A DNA stretch of 41,034 bases from the NCBI GenBank assembly GCA_031270075.1, contig JAISYG010000112.1, positions 1-41,034 of the forward strand, in the 5' to 3' direction. This document shows positions 9,135 to 17,481 of this stretch, piece after piece (the stretch's first letter is position 1; each line of letters opens with the position of its first letter). This stretch comes from Dysgonamonadaceae bacterium (lineage in GTDB: Bacteria; Bacteroidota; Bacteroidia; Bacteroidales; Azobacteroidaceae). The notes under the pieces are model-generated. The model worked only from the letters and a program-made list of their open reading frames with translations, was not told the origin of the DNA and searched no databases. The position numbers and the translations under genes are program-made.

Positions 9135-12100
9135 ATGAAAAAGCGAAGTATTTTACTTGTATTATTATGTTTGTGTTTTTGTAGCGGCATACATGCACAG
9201 AAAACAATCACAGGCACAGTACGGGACGTATCGAATGAAACGTTACCGGGTGTTTCGATTACAGTCAAAGGTTCTCAACGCGGAACAACTACCGATCGCA
9301 ACGGAAAATATTCCATTGATTTTCGGGCAAGTGATAAAGAACTGGTTTTTTCTTATATCGGGATGAAACCTCAGACTGTGTCCGTAGGAAATAAAACAAC
9401 CATAGATGTTGTTCTGGAAGAAAACGCAGAAATGCTGAACGAAGTGGTCGTTTCGGCTTTAGGTATCAAACGTGATGCAAAATCGCTCCCTGTAGCTCAA
9501 CAACGGGTCGATGCCGGAACGATTTCCGAAGTGCGCGATGCCAACCTGGTTTCCTCGCTGGCCGGTAAGATAGCCGGTGTGATGGTTACGCCGCCCACCA
9601 GTTCGACCGGATCGGCGCGTATCGTGATCCGCGGCAACAGTTCGTTTACCGGCAACAATCAGCCGCTTTTTGTGGTGGACGGTATGGCCATTGATAATAG
9701 CGACGGTAGTCAGGGTGTAAATACCAACGGCGGTTTGGATATGGGGAACGGAGCATCCGACATCAATCCGGACGATATCGAAACCATCGATGTGTTGAAA
9801 GGCCCCAACGCAGCCGCTTTGTACGGTTCGCGCGCGGCCAACGGCGTAATTATTATTACGACCAAAAAAGCGAAAGAAAACCGCTTTAAATTAGCGGTCA
9901 ACTCCAACACCATGTACCGGTATATTACCCAGTGGCCTGCGTTTCAAAATTCGTTCGGACTGGGGCATACGACCCGGATGGTGGGCGGACATTCCGAATG
10001 GCTGCTGCAAACGGACGCCAACGGCAACAGCTATCCGTATCCGGGTATTCCGTCCATTGAACTGATTAGCACCGATCAGGGCGGACGCTCCAACGGAGGG
10101 CCGATGATTGGCATCCCTTATCTGGGTCTGGACGGGCAGATACATACTTATTCGCCCCAGCCCGACAATGTGTATGCTTTCTATCAAAAAGCGTCTACTT
10201 ATACCAATAATATCAGTGTGGAAGGGGGCAATGCAGACAACAACTACCGCGTGTCGTTGACCAATTTCACCGCCGACGATGTGGTGGAACGACAGAATCT
10301 GGTAAACAAAAACACATTGAACCTCCGCTTTTTCAATACACTGACGAAAAACCTGACCTTGGATACCAAATTGACGTTTATCGACGATGATACGAAAAAT
10401 CGCCGTTATGCCAATCAGAGCAGTTTCAATCCTTTATACATGTATATCAAGTTGGCGCGCTCCATGAGTCTGGACGAATTGAAGTATTACAAAACGCCGG
10501 CCGGCACGGAAACGGTGAAAGTGGGCGGCGATATTCACAATCCTTACTGGACCATCAACGAAACCGGCAACGAGGATAAGAAAATGCGCATAATGGGTAA
10601 TTTCGATTTGTCGTATCAGATTTTTCCTTCTTTGAAAGCCTCTTTGAAGTACGGACGGGATTATATAAGCACCAACAGTACGGAATACCGCAATAAGGGA
10701 GCTTTGGGCGGCGGTACGGATGCGGCAGGATATTATCGTCGTCAATACAATATTCTGGACAATTCGCATTACGAGTGGCTGTTGCTTTTCAATGACCGGT
10801 TCTTTAACAACGATGTTTCGATTTTGGGAACGTTGGGAGGTCAGCAGTTGAATTATTCCGGATCATGGCTCAATGCTTCGCTGGTATCTTTGAAGCAGGC
10901 CGGTTTCCAGCATATTTCCAACAGCGACGAGCGTCCGCAATCGGATGAAGACATTCTCAGCCGGAAACGCATCAATGGTCTGTACGGTTCGCTGTCGGTG
11001 GGCTTCAAAGATTTTATTTACATGGATGTTACCGGACGTAACGATTGGAGTTCGACGCTGCCTCCGGAAAACAATTCCTATTTTTATCCGTCGATCGGTA
11101 TATCGTGGTTGCCTACCGAAATGGTTGGTATATCTTCCGACAAATTTTACGGAAAACTGCGTGCTTCCTATGCGCAGGTAGGGAACGATACGGATCCCTA
11201 TCGCTTAATGCCCTACATGAATCTGGGTAGCGGCAATATCTACGGCGGATATAAATATGTATCTTTACCGGGGACCGTACCCAACAACCATCTAAAGCCG
11301 GAACGTACCCGCTCGCTGGAATTGGGCGCCGACATTCGCTTGTTGAAAGGTCGCTTGAATTTCGATATCACATACTATCAAGCCAATTCGTTCGACCAGA
11401 TTGTGGAAGCCGATATGTCGATTTCGTCAGGTTATGAAAGGCGGGTGTTTAATGCGGGCGAAATCCAAAACAAAGGATGGGAAGTGGCGGCGAATACGAT
11501 TCCCGTTCAACTGAAAAATTTTCAATGGAACATGGATTTCAACTTTACAAAAAACGAATCCGAAGTGCTCAGTATGGTATCCGGCCTCGACCAGATCCAA
11601 CTTGGCCAGATTTACGACTTCTATAATGTGCTCCGCGTGGGATTGCCTTATGGCGCCATGTATGGGAGCCGGTGGGTAACCGATCTGCAAGGACGCCGGA
11701 TGGTAACTTCCGACGGTAAGCCCGTTAAAATAGCTTACGATTATCTGGGCAATTTCAACCCCGACTTCATGTTCAGTATCAGCAATCGTTTCAGATGGAA
11801 AGATTTCGACGCTTACATGTTGGTGGATATGAAAAAAGGCGGCAAACTTTACTCCGGAATGATGCGATATACTATACGTAATGGCGTTATAAGCGGCGAC
11901 GAACAGCAAAGGGAATCGCATTGGAAGCGGACGATCATTATGGGCGATTCGGGTGGAGCCGACGATTTGTGGGGCGGTACCCTGCTGGAAAATGCGTATA
12001 TCTACGACCCCGCCCAATACGACAACGTAAATGATATGAATACCATTGACCCGAATTATGTACCTGAACAATTTACAGGATATATTCTGCCGGGCGATGT

Positions 12101-12389
12101 AGGATACTTTGCCGACGACTTTTGCAGCGAAGTGTTGTATGACGCCTCCTTCATCAAACTGCGCGAATTAAGCATCGGCTACAACCTGCCGAAAGCATGG
12201 ATATCCAAACTGCATATGAGCCGGGCGCGTATTTCTGCCGTTGGGCGTAATTTATGGATTATTTATCAGAAAACCCCGAAAGGGATTGATCCCGAAGCGG
12301 CTATCAATGCCGGTAACGGACAGGGCATGGAATTTGGTTCTTTGCCGCCCTCCACTACTTTCGGATTGGATATTAAAATCGAATTTTAA
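9135..12389 (+). CDS. susC: SusC/RagA family TonB-linked outer-membrane transporter
   Basis: The 1084-residue protein has a signal peptide ending IHAQ. A carboxypeptidase-regulatory-like beta domain follows (about 24-105: ITGTVRDVSNETLPGVSITV, GTTTDRNGKYSI, FSYIGMKPQTV), then the SusC-type segment LNEVVVSALGIKRDAKSLP, a plug domain (about 120-235: LAGKIAGVMV, FVVDGMAIDN, LKGPNAAALYGSRAANGVI) and a long beta-barrel ending in LDIKIEF with a terminal aromatic residue. No N-terminal STN domain is present, so it probably does not signal to an anti-sigma factor. It forms a lidded pair with the SusD-like protein encoded 6 bases downstream and should import oligosaccharides released at the cell surface with TonB/ExbBD energy. 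Confidence 0.96.
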   Translation: MKKRSILLVLLCLCFCSGIHAQKTITGTVRDVSNETLPGVSITVKGSQRGTTTDRNGKYSIDFRASDKELVFSYIGMKPQTVSVGNKTTIDVVLEENAEMLNEVVVSALGIKRDAKSLPVAQQRVDAGTISEVRDANLVSSLAGKIAGVMVTPPTSSTGSARIVIRGNSSFTGNNQPLFVVDGMAIDNSDGSQGVNTNGGLDMGNGASDINPDDIETIDVLKGPNAAALYGSRAANGVIIITTKKAKENRFKLAVNSNTMYRYITQWPAFQNSFGLGHTTRMVGGHSEWLLQTDANGNSYPYPGIPSIELISTDQGGRSNGGPMIGIPYLGLDGQIHTYSPQPDNVYAFYQKASTYTNNISVEGGNADNNYRVSLTNFTADDVVERQNLVNKNTLNLRFFNTLTKNLTLDTKLTFIDDDTKNRRYANQSSFNPLYMYIKLARSMSLDELKYYKTPAGTETVKVGGDIHNPYWTINETGNEDKKMRIMGNFDLSYQIFPSLKASLKYGRDYISTNSTEYRNKGALGGGTDAAGYYRRQYNILDNSHYEWLLLFNDRFFNNDVSILGTLGGQQLNYSGSWLNASLVSLKQAGFQHISNSDERPQSDEDILSRKRINGLYGSLSVGFKDFIYMDVTGRNDWSSTLPPENNSYFYPSIGISWLPTEMVGISSDKFYGKLRASYAQVGNDTDPYRLMPYMNLGSGNIYGGYKYVSLPGTVPNNHLKPERTRSLELGADIRLLKGRLNFDITYYQANSFDQIVEADMSISSGYERRVFNAGEIQNKGWEVAANTIPVQLKNFQWNMDFNFTKNESEVLSMVSGLDQIQLGQIYDFYNVLRVGLPYGAMYGSRWVTDLQGRRMVTSDGKPVKIAYDYLGNFNPDFMFSISNRFRWKDFDAYMLVDMKKGGKLYSGMMRYTIRNGVISGDEQQRESHWKRTIIMGDSGGADDLWGGTLLENAYIYDPAQYDNVNDMNTIDPNYVPEQFTGYILPGDVGYFADDFCSEVLYDASFIKLRELSIGYNLPKAWISKLHMSRARISAVGRNLWIIYQKTPKGIDPEAAINAGNGQGMEFGSLPPSTTFGLDIKIEF

Positions 12390-12395
12390 TTTTTT

Positions 12396-14234
12396 ATGGA
12401 TATGAAAATGAAAAAACAATATCGATCGGTTATAGCCGGCATCCTTGCATTACTTACAATGAATGCCTGTACGGAAAGTTTTGAAGAAATCAATACCAAC
12501 CCCAACCGGATTACCGCTGCCGAACCGGAATTTATATTTGGGTTAAGCCCGGTAAGCACCTTGCGGACAATAGGAGGAGCAGGCAATAACGCCACTCGCG
12601 CCAACAACTGGTTTATTTTCGGTAATTACAGCCAGATGTGGGCGGTGGAAGGCGGCGGCGCACCGCACTTTTCGGCGGACGGAAGTTCCGACGATCTTTG
12701 GAACAGTCTTTATTCCAATTCATTGAAACCGCTGTTCAATATCATCAACAATTACAGCGATAACCCCGGATACAAAAACCGTGTAGCGCTGGCCAAAATT
12801 TGGCGTTCGTATGTATTTTCCATACTGGTAGGGATGTATGGACCGCTACCCTATACCGAAGCCTGCAACGGCGAGGTTTCGGCCAAGTATGACAAGGAAG
12901 AAGATATCTACCTCGGCATTCTGGCCGAATTGAAAGAAGCTTATGAAGCCATCGACACCAAAAGCGTTACCGATAAATATCCGGTAACGGCCGAGCCATT
13001 CCTGCAATCCGACCTGGCGCGCTGGGCGCAGTTTGCCCATTGCATCCGTTTGCGGACAGCCATGCGGATTGCCGGTTGCGACGTCAATCATCCGGACAAA
13101 TCCTGGTTACAGTCGCTGGCGGCAACGGCCAAAGCCGTAGTAGCGGAAGAATTGAACCATGCGGATAATGGTTTGCTAATCAGCGCCAATACCGGTAATT
13201 TCTACATGACTTTCGACAATAACGACCTGAACACGAGAAATCCCCTGTTTTTCATCGTTGACCAAATGACGCCGGCCGAAAAGAAAAACCAGTTAGGAAA
13301 CCTGCCCGTGCTTCACGAATCGTTGATGATGTGGATTAAGCCGGCTACCTACAACGACCCGGTTTTGTCGGTCTATGTAAAGCCGGGAAACGGAGGCACT
13401 CGTCCCCGTCCGGTAAAGGACACCTATCTGGGACGTCCCAATTCGATGGGAGCGCCGACAGATTATCGCTGGACTGACGGTTGGGTAAGTCCTTATGCCA
13501 ATGTAGATGATTATCCCAATTATGCTACCATCGGTACGGAATTTCTCAAATCGGATGCGCGGTATTATCTTTTCAATTACGCCGAACTCTGTTTTATTCG
13601 CGCCGAGGCGAGCCTGAAAGGTTTCTGGGCAGGCGGGAAAACAGCGGAACAATATTATTACGACGGCATCGACGCCCGTTGCCTGAAATACGCCAGCGTT
13701 ACACAAGCGAAAGTCGATACTTATAAAAACACTGCCGGAATCAAATGGAGCACTCCGACCGATCTCGAAAAACAGGGAGTTGTAGTAACCGAATTTCTTG
13801 ATTATTTGGGTGGATTTACTCATAGCATACTTGGCGGCGAGGAAGACAATCTGAAACGGATTGTGGTGCAACATTGGATTTCCCTCTTTGGTCAGAACAT
13901 TGATGCATGGATTCTTTTGCGTCGCACGCAAGCGATTCAATTCAAGCCGAATTTCAATGCCAGTCAGAACGATGGTTATGTAAACGGCACCTGGGCCTAT
14001 ATTCCGGAACGCTTGTCGTATCCCGGACGGGAACGCAACATCAATACGGATGAAACACAAAAAGCAATTCAGGAATATCTGTATGACAACACCTTGCATG
14101 ATACGCAAGACCGCGTTACTTTCCGTCTGATTTTTGCGGCGGATAATCCCGGTTTGCCGGCGCCTACGGAAGAAACACCCGCTTATAACTCGTTCCCGTA
14201 TCCGCTCCCTAACCTCGCATTCAATCGTAAATAG
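12396..14234 (+). CDS. susD: SusD/RagB family surface glycan-binding lipoprotein
   Basis: The 612-residue protein has a lipoprotein signal ending TMNAC (Cys25), followed by TESFEEINTNPNRI, the typical SusD opening. The sequence after it (GLSPVSTLRTIGG, NYSQMW, KIWRSYVFSILVGMYGPLPYTEA) matches the SusD-like_2 group of TPR-rich binding proteins. Further recognisable parts include FNYAELCFIRAEASLKG and the C-terminal region with LSYPGRERNIN. It is expected to act as the lid on the preceding SusC barrel and to bind the polysaccharide at the cell surface. ATG 12396, 12402 and 12408 are all in frame and cannot be separated by sequence alone. The 6-base gap to susC indicates one transcript. Confidence 0.94.
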   Translation: MDMKMKKQYRSVIAGILALLTMNACTESFEEINTNPNRITAAEPEFIFGLSPVSTLRTIGGAGNNATRANNWFIFGNYSQMWAVEGGGAPHFSADGSSDDLWNSLYSNSLKPLFNIINNYSDNPGYKNRVALAKIWRSYVFSILVGMYGPLPYTEACNGEVSAKYDKEEDIYLGILAELKEAYEAIDTKSVTDKYPVTAEPFLQSDLARWAQFAHCIRLRTAMRIAGCDVNHPDKSWLQSLAATAKAVVAEELNHADNGLLISANTGNFYMTFDNNDLNTRNPLFFIVDQMTPAEKKNQLGNLPVLHESLMMWIKPATYNDPVLSVYVKPGNGGTRPRPVKDTYLGRPNSMGAPTDYRWTDGWVSPYANVDDYPNYATIGTEFLKSDARYYLFNYAELCFIRAEASLKGFWAGGKTAEQYYYDGIDARCLKYASVTQAKVDTYKNTAGIKWSTPTDLEKQGVVVTEFLDYLGGFTHSILGGEEDNLKRIVVQHWISLFGQNIDAWILLRRTQAIQFKPNFNASQNDGYVNGTWAYIPERLSYPGRERNINTDETQKAIQEYLYDNTLHDTQDRVTFRLIFAADNPGLPAPTEETPAYNSFPYPLPNLAFNRK

Positions 14235-14257
14235 TAAATAATTAAAATTGAAATACA

Positions 14258-15493
14258 ATGAAAAAGATATTAGCTATATTAAGTATTTCCGTCTTGACGG
14301 CGCTGATTTTTAATGCTTGTGAAGACCGTCCGGATGTATATGATTTTCCCGTGGACGAATATGTCTACGACATCCCGGATGTACCCGTAACGGAAGACTA
14401 CGTTGTCGGCGTTGCATACGATGTGAAACGACGCGATACGCTCCAGCATGTATGGTGGGACAATACAAACAAAAAGCAGCAACTTTATACCGGAACGCCC
14501 GTATTGGGCGAATACGACCTGCGCGACGACGCAAACGTTCTGCAACAACATTTGGACTGGGGAAAGGAAGCCGGCATAGACTTCTTTGTCCTGAACTGGG
14601 GAGGACACGGCTATAACGATACCATCCTGATGAATTGGGAACAATTGTATGCGCAGGATAATGCCCGCCCGAAGGTAGTCATCCGTTTCGACCCGGGCTA
14701 TCGTTTCGGAATTGCAGCGGATCCTTTGCAATTAAATGCTTTACGCATGGATTCCTTGTGCTATGATTTGGATTCGCTTTATACGCACGTGATGAAACAT
14801 GATTTTGTGTATAAGAAAGCCGACGGCAAACCGGTAATGGTGTTCTGTAATTTTACAAATGCCGTTCAGATACCTCTTGTGAACGACTTTATCGCTTTCC
14901 TGAAAAATTCCACCACCATTCATAACAATATATGGTTGATGGCGGATTTGGGAGGAGGCTGGACGTCGCCCGAACGCTGGGGTTATCATGCCGCCAACGG
15001 TTACAACGGACCAACCGCAGGGTATGTGAAACCGGATTCCATCAAGCCTTTCGATGCGTTCTTCATTACCGATATTTCGCATAACAACTACGACCGGTAT
15101 TATTCGCAGTATTCTTACCTGGATTACAACTACCGCTACTGGCAGGAATGCATGAAACCGCTGGGAAAGGAATATATTCCGACCGTACAGCCGGGTTTCG
15201 ACGACCGCGTGAATACTCCCTCCAGCGACCGTTATTTTATTCCGCGCTGGAAAGACGGCAAAGCATACGTGATAAGTTCTTTACTCGAAGGAAGTAACCA
15301 ATACGATTTCAGTAGTTTTACCGAAAATCCGTATAAAAAATGGGCGAATGTGGCCAAGCGAAATGTGGGTAACAGCCGCATAATCATGATATATAATTGG
15401 AATGATTTTACCGGCGGCAGAAATCTGGAGCCTGTAACGGAATTTGGAACGGATTACTTACAGTATACAAGAGAATTATTTAAAAAACGATAA
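14258..15493 (+). CDS. GH99-like (WbsX-type fold) lipoprotein with altered catalytic motif; candidate surface glycan-binding protein
   Basis: The 411-residue protein has a lipoprotein signal ending IFNAC (Cys21), then acidic EDRPD, which fits surface export. A GH99-like TIM-barrel pattern follows: GTPVLGEYDLRD, LQQHLDWGKEAGIDFFVLNW, RPKVVIRFDPG, KPVMVFC, and the terminal IIMIYNWNDFTGGRNLEP. In GH99 and WbsX-like proteins the last motif reads approximately N-E-W-x-E-G-x-x-x-E-P, with both first Glu residues catalytic. Here the equivalents are Asp383 and Gly386, so canonical activity is doubtful. The position directly after susD is where surface glycan-binding proteins are usually encoded. It may be a binding protein evolved from an enzyme, or an enzyme with a different mechanism. 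The family call is from motif memory, not a search. Confidence 0.75.
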   Translation: MKKILAILSISVLTALIFNACEDRPDVYDFPVDEYVYDIPDVPVTEDYVVGVAYDVKRRDTLQHVWWDNTNKKQQLYTGTPVLGEYDLRDDANVLQQHLDWGKEAGIDFFVLNWGGHGYNDTILMNWEQLYAQDNARPKVVIRFDPGYRFGIAADPLQLNALRMDSLCYDLDSLYTHVMKHDFVYKKADGKPVMVFCNFTNAVQIPLVNDFIAFLKNSTTIHNNIWLMADLGGGWTSPERWGYHAANGYNGPTAGYVKPDSIKPFDAFFITDISHNNYDRYYSQYSYLDYNYRYWQECMKPLGKEYIPTVQPGFDDRVNTPSSDRYFIPRWKDGKAYVISSLLEGSNQYDFSSFTENPYKKWANVAKRNVGNSRIIMIYNWNDFTGGRNLEPVTEFGTDYLQYTRELFKKR

Positions 15494-15592
15494 TCTATTT
15501 TGGGTAGGGCTTAATGGACTTCGGCTTTACTCAAAATTATATAACAAATTAAATGGAAGTCCAATTTCTAATCTTTTTAAATGGTAATATTT

Positions 15593-17404
15593 ATGAAATT
15601 CAATTACTTTTTGAAGTCATTGGCGTTGGTAACACTGATGGCATTAGTAGGGAATGTAAAAGCAGCCGATATCCGTGTTGCCAATGGAGCTACGGATACT
15701 CAATTAGCTGCTGCACTGGAGCAAGCACAAACCGGCGACGTGATTTGGATTGATGGTATTGTAACGATGAATGCCAAGGTACAAATTACAAAAAATGTAA
15801 CCATTAAGGGTGGTGTTGATCTTGCTTATTTTGACGGAGGCGGCTTAACTCGTTTATTTGAAATTGAGCCGGAAGAAATTGACGGAGCGAAGTTGGTTCT
15901 TGAAAACCTGGGTTTTACCGGAGGGAATGCTAAACAAACCGAAACGGATGGTGATGGAGGTGTTGCACGGATTTTCAAAGGCGTAACGGAATTTGTGAAC
16001 TGCTGGTTCGATGACAATGAAGCCAGACGCGGAGGAGCTTTTTTTATCGTAAGAAATGAAACGGCAACAAAAACCACATCGGTTACTTACAAAGGCTGTG
16101 AAGCTACAAACAATCTGGCATCCGACGGTGGCGGCGAAAGTCGTGGCGGCTATATCTTCACCGACGGAGATACCGACATTACCCACGAATACTGTAAAAT
16201 ATCGAGCAACCAATCCATTGGCGGTCGTGGTGGAGCGCTCTGCCTTTTTGGCGCCGGTACACGCCGGTTCTACTACACGATTCTCAGCGATAACAAAGGC
16301 GGCAACTGGGACGATACCGGAAACATCGGCGATGGCGAATACGAAGGCGGGCTTGCTTTTATTACCGGCGGCGCTACAACATTTGAATCGTGCGGTATTG
16401 TTGCTAACAAATCCTGGAGCCATGGCGGTCTGATCCGGGGTTGGGGCAATGCGGCTACAAGTGTAACGTTCATTAATTCGACCGTAACAAAAAATCAAAG
16501 TATGACGAATAAACCTCCCTTGTGGATTGGCGGCGAAGCTACCTATACTTTCGTAAACAGTTTGTTTGTTGAAAATCAAGGATCCAATGAAGGCAACGGC
16601 GCCGGATTCGATTTTGATGGCGGCAATATGAAACTGCATATTTTTAATTCTGTTTTTGCACGTAATATTTGTAGCAGTAATGAAGGCACAGCGGCGGTAG
16701 ATATCAGCGGCGGTTCAAACTTGGCTACTCAGTTGACCGTCAAGAACTCGCTTATCGGTTTGATTAAAGGCAACGATACCGGTGTGGTACCGGTTGACAA
16801 TGCAAACATTCCCACCAAATCCAATACGAGAATGTATAAGTTGACCGATCAGGAAACTTATCAAGTGGCTTATGCTTCGCTGGATGACTCCGGAATTGAT
16901 TTCGGTCAGGGAATAAGATACAGTAAATCGTTCGGAATGCCTTATTATCTGTTAACTGCCGATAGTAAGATAACAAAATTGGGCGACCCCGCTTTGCTGA
17001 TCGATTACGATATTGATACCGATCTGTTTGGACAAAGCCGTCCGGTTGCCGCCGATGGCTCTATCACAGCCGCTCCAACCTTGGCTTCTGTTGCAGATGA
17101 ATACGACGATACCGATTGGAAAAATAATATTACAGGAATCGTTGCACCGGGTATTTCTCTTCCAAAAGAAAATATCCGTATCATCGGTACGGTTGAAAAC
17201 GGTATTTTAGGCGTGGATTTCGGCAATGTAAAAGGTTTGACTAAAGGCGATTTGATTTCCCTTTCCGGACAGGTTGTTGAAAATGTATTCAATATCAATG
17301 TAGTAGGTAAAGGTTACTACAGTGTGAATGTACAACCGGGCATTTATCTGCTCCGCATTACCAACAACGGAAATATGTATACTCAAAAGGTCGTTGTTAA
17401 ATAA
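15593..17404 (+). CDS. Secreted parallel beta-helix protein with T9SS-type C-terminal tail
   Basis: From ATG 15593 the protein has 603 residues and a clean signal peptide (MKFNYFLKSLALVTLMALVGNVKAAD). The track start 15581 only adds MVIF. Residues of about 25-70 (ANGATDTQLAAALEQAQTGD, VTIKGGVDL) resemble the start of chondroitinase-B/PL6-like or POMP-like beta-helices. Repeated rungs of the type FVNCWFDDNEARRGGAFF, YKGCEATNNLASDGGG and FVNSLFVENQGSNEGNGAGF follow to about residue 400. The C-terminal 75 residues end YSVNVQPGIYLLRITNN and MYTQKVVVK, a T9SS-type tail without the usual PNP motif. It could be a polysaccharide lyase, a glycan-binding surface protein or an adhesin; no catalytic residues could be assigned. 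It lies between the GH99-like and GH3 genes and is probably part of the same locus. Confidence 0.72.
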   Translation: MKFNYFLKSLALVTLMALVGNVKAADIRVANGATDTQLAAALEQAQTGDVIWIDGIVTMNAKVQITKNVTIKGGVDLAYFDGGGLTRLFEIEPEEIDGAKLVLENLGFTGGNAKQTETDGDGGVARIFKGVTEFVNCWFDDNEARRGGAFFIVRNETATKTTSVTYKGCEATNNLASDGGGESRGGYIFTDGDTDITHEYCKISSNQSIGGRGGALCLFGAGTRRFYYTILSDNKGGNWDDTGNIGDGEYEGGLAFITGGATTFESCGIVANKSWSHGGLIRGWGNAATSVTFINSTVTKNQSMTNKPPLWIGGEATYTFVNSLFVENQGSNEGNGAGFDFDGGNMKLHIFNSVFARNICSSNEGTAAVDISGGSNLATQLTVKNSLIGLIKGNDTGVVPVDNANIPTKSNTRMYKLTDQETYQVAYASLDDSGIDFGQGIRYSKSFGMPYYLLTADSKITKLGDPALLIDYDIDTDLFGQSRPVAADGSITAAPTLASVADEYDDTDWKNNITGIVAPGISLPKENIRIIGTVENGILGVDFGNVKGLTKGDLISLSGQVVENVFNINVVGKGYYSVNVQPGIYLLRITNNGNMYTQKVVVK

Positions 17405-17434
17405 TGGATCAAATTATTTATTAAGGTGTAAATT

Positions 17435-17464
17435 GTAGAGACGTTGCACGCGCGGCGTCTCTAC
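17435..17464. terminator. Hairpin GTAGAGACG...CGTCTCTAC between the beta-helix and GH3 genes
   Basis: A perfect 9-base stem GTAGAGACG/CGTCTCTAC encloses TTGCACGCGCGG and is followed by TTTAATC. It sits in the 77-base gap between two plus-strand genes and could partly terminate transcription or stabilise the upstream mRNA end. Sequences with this GAGACGTTGCACGC core are, in general knowledge, dispersed in some bacterial genomes, so it may also be a small repeat. Confidence 0.55.
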
Positions 17465-17481
17465 TTTAATCGTATCAATCA

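Noticed and set aside
13293-14258. 321-residue minus-strand ORF over susD and similar long shadow ORFs opposite PUL genes
   Set aside because: No motifs and low-complexity composition; the plus strand carries well-supported genes throughout.
15515-15563. Inverted repeat TGGACTTC/GAAGTCCA between the GH99-like and beta-helix genes
   Set aside because: The arms are only 8 bases with a 33-base spacer and no T-run or promoter match, so it is too weak to call a terminator or operator.
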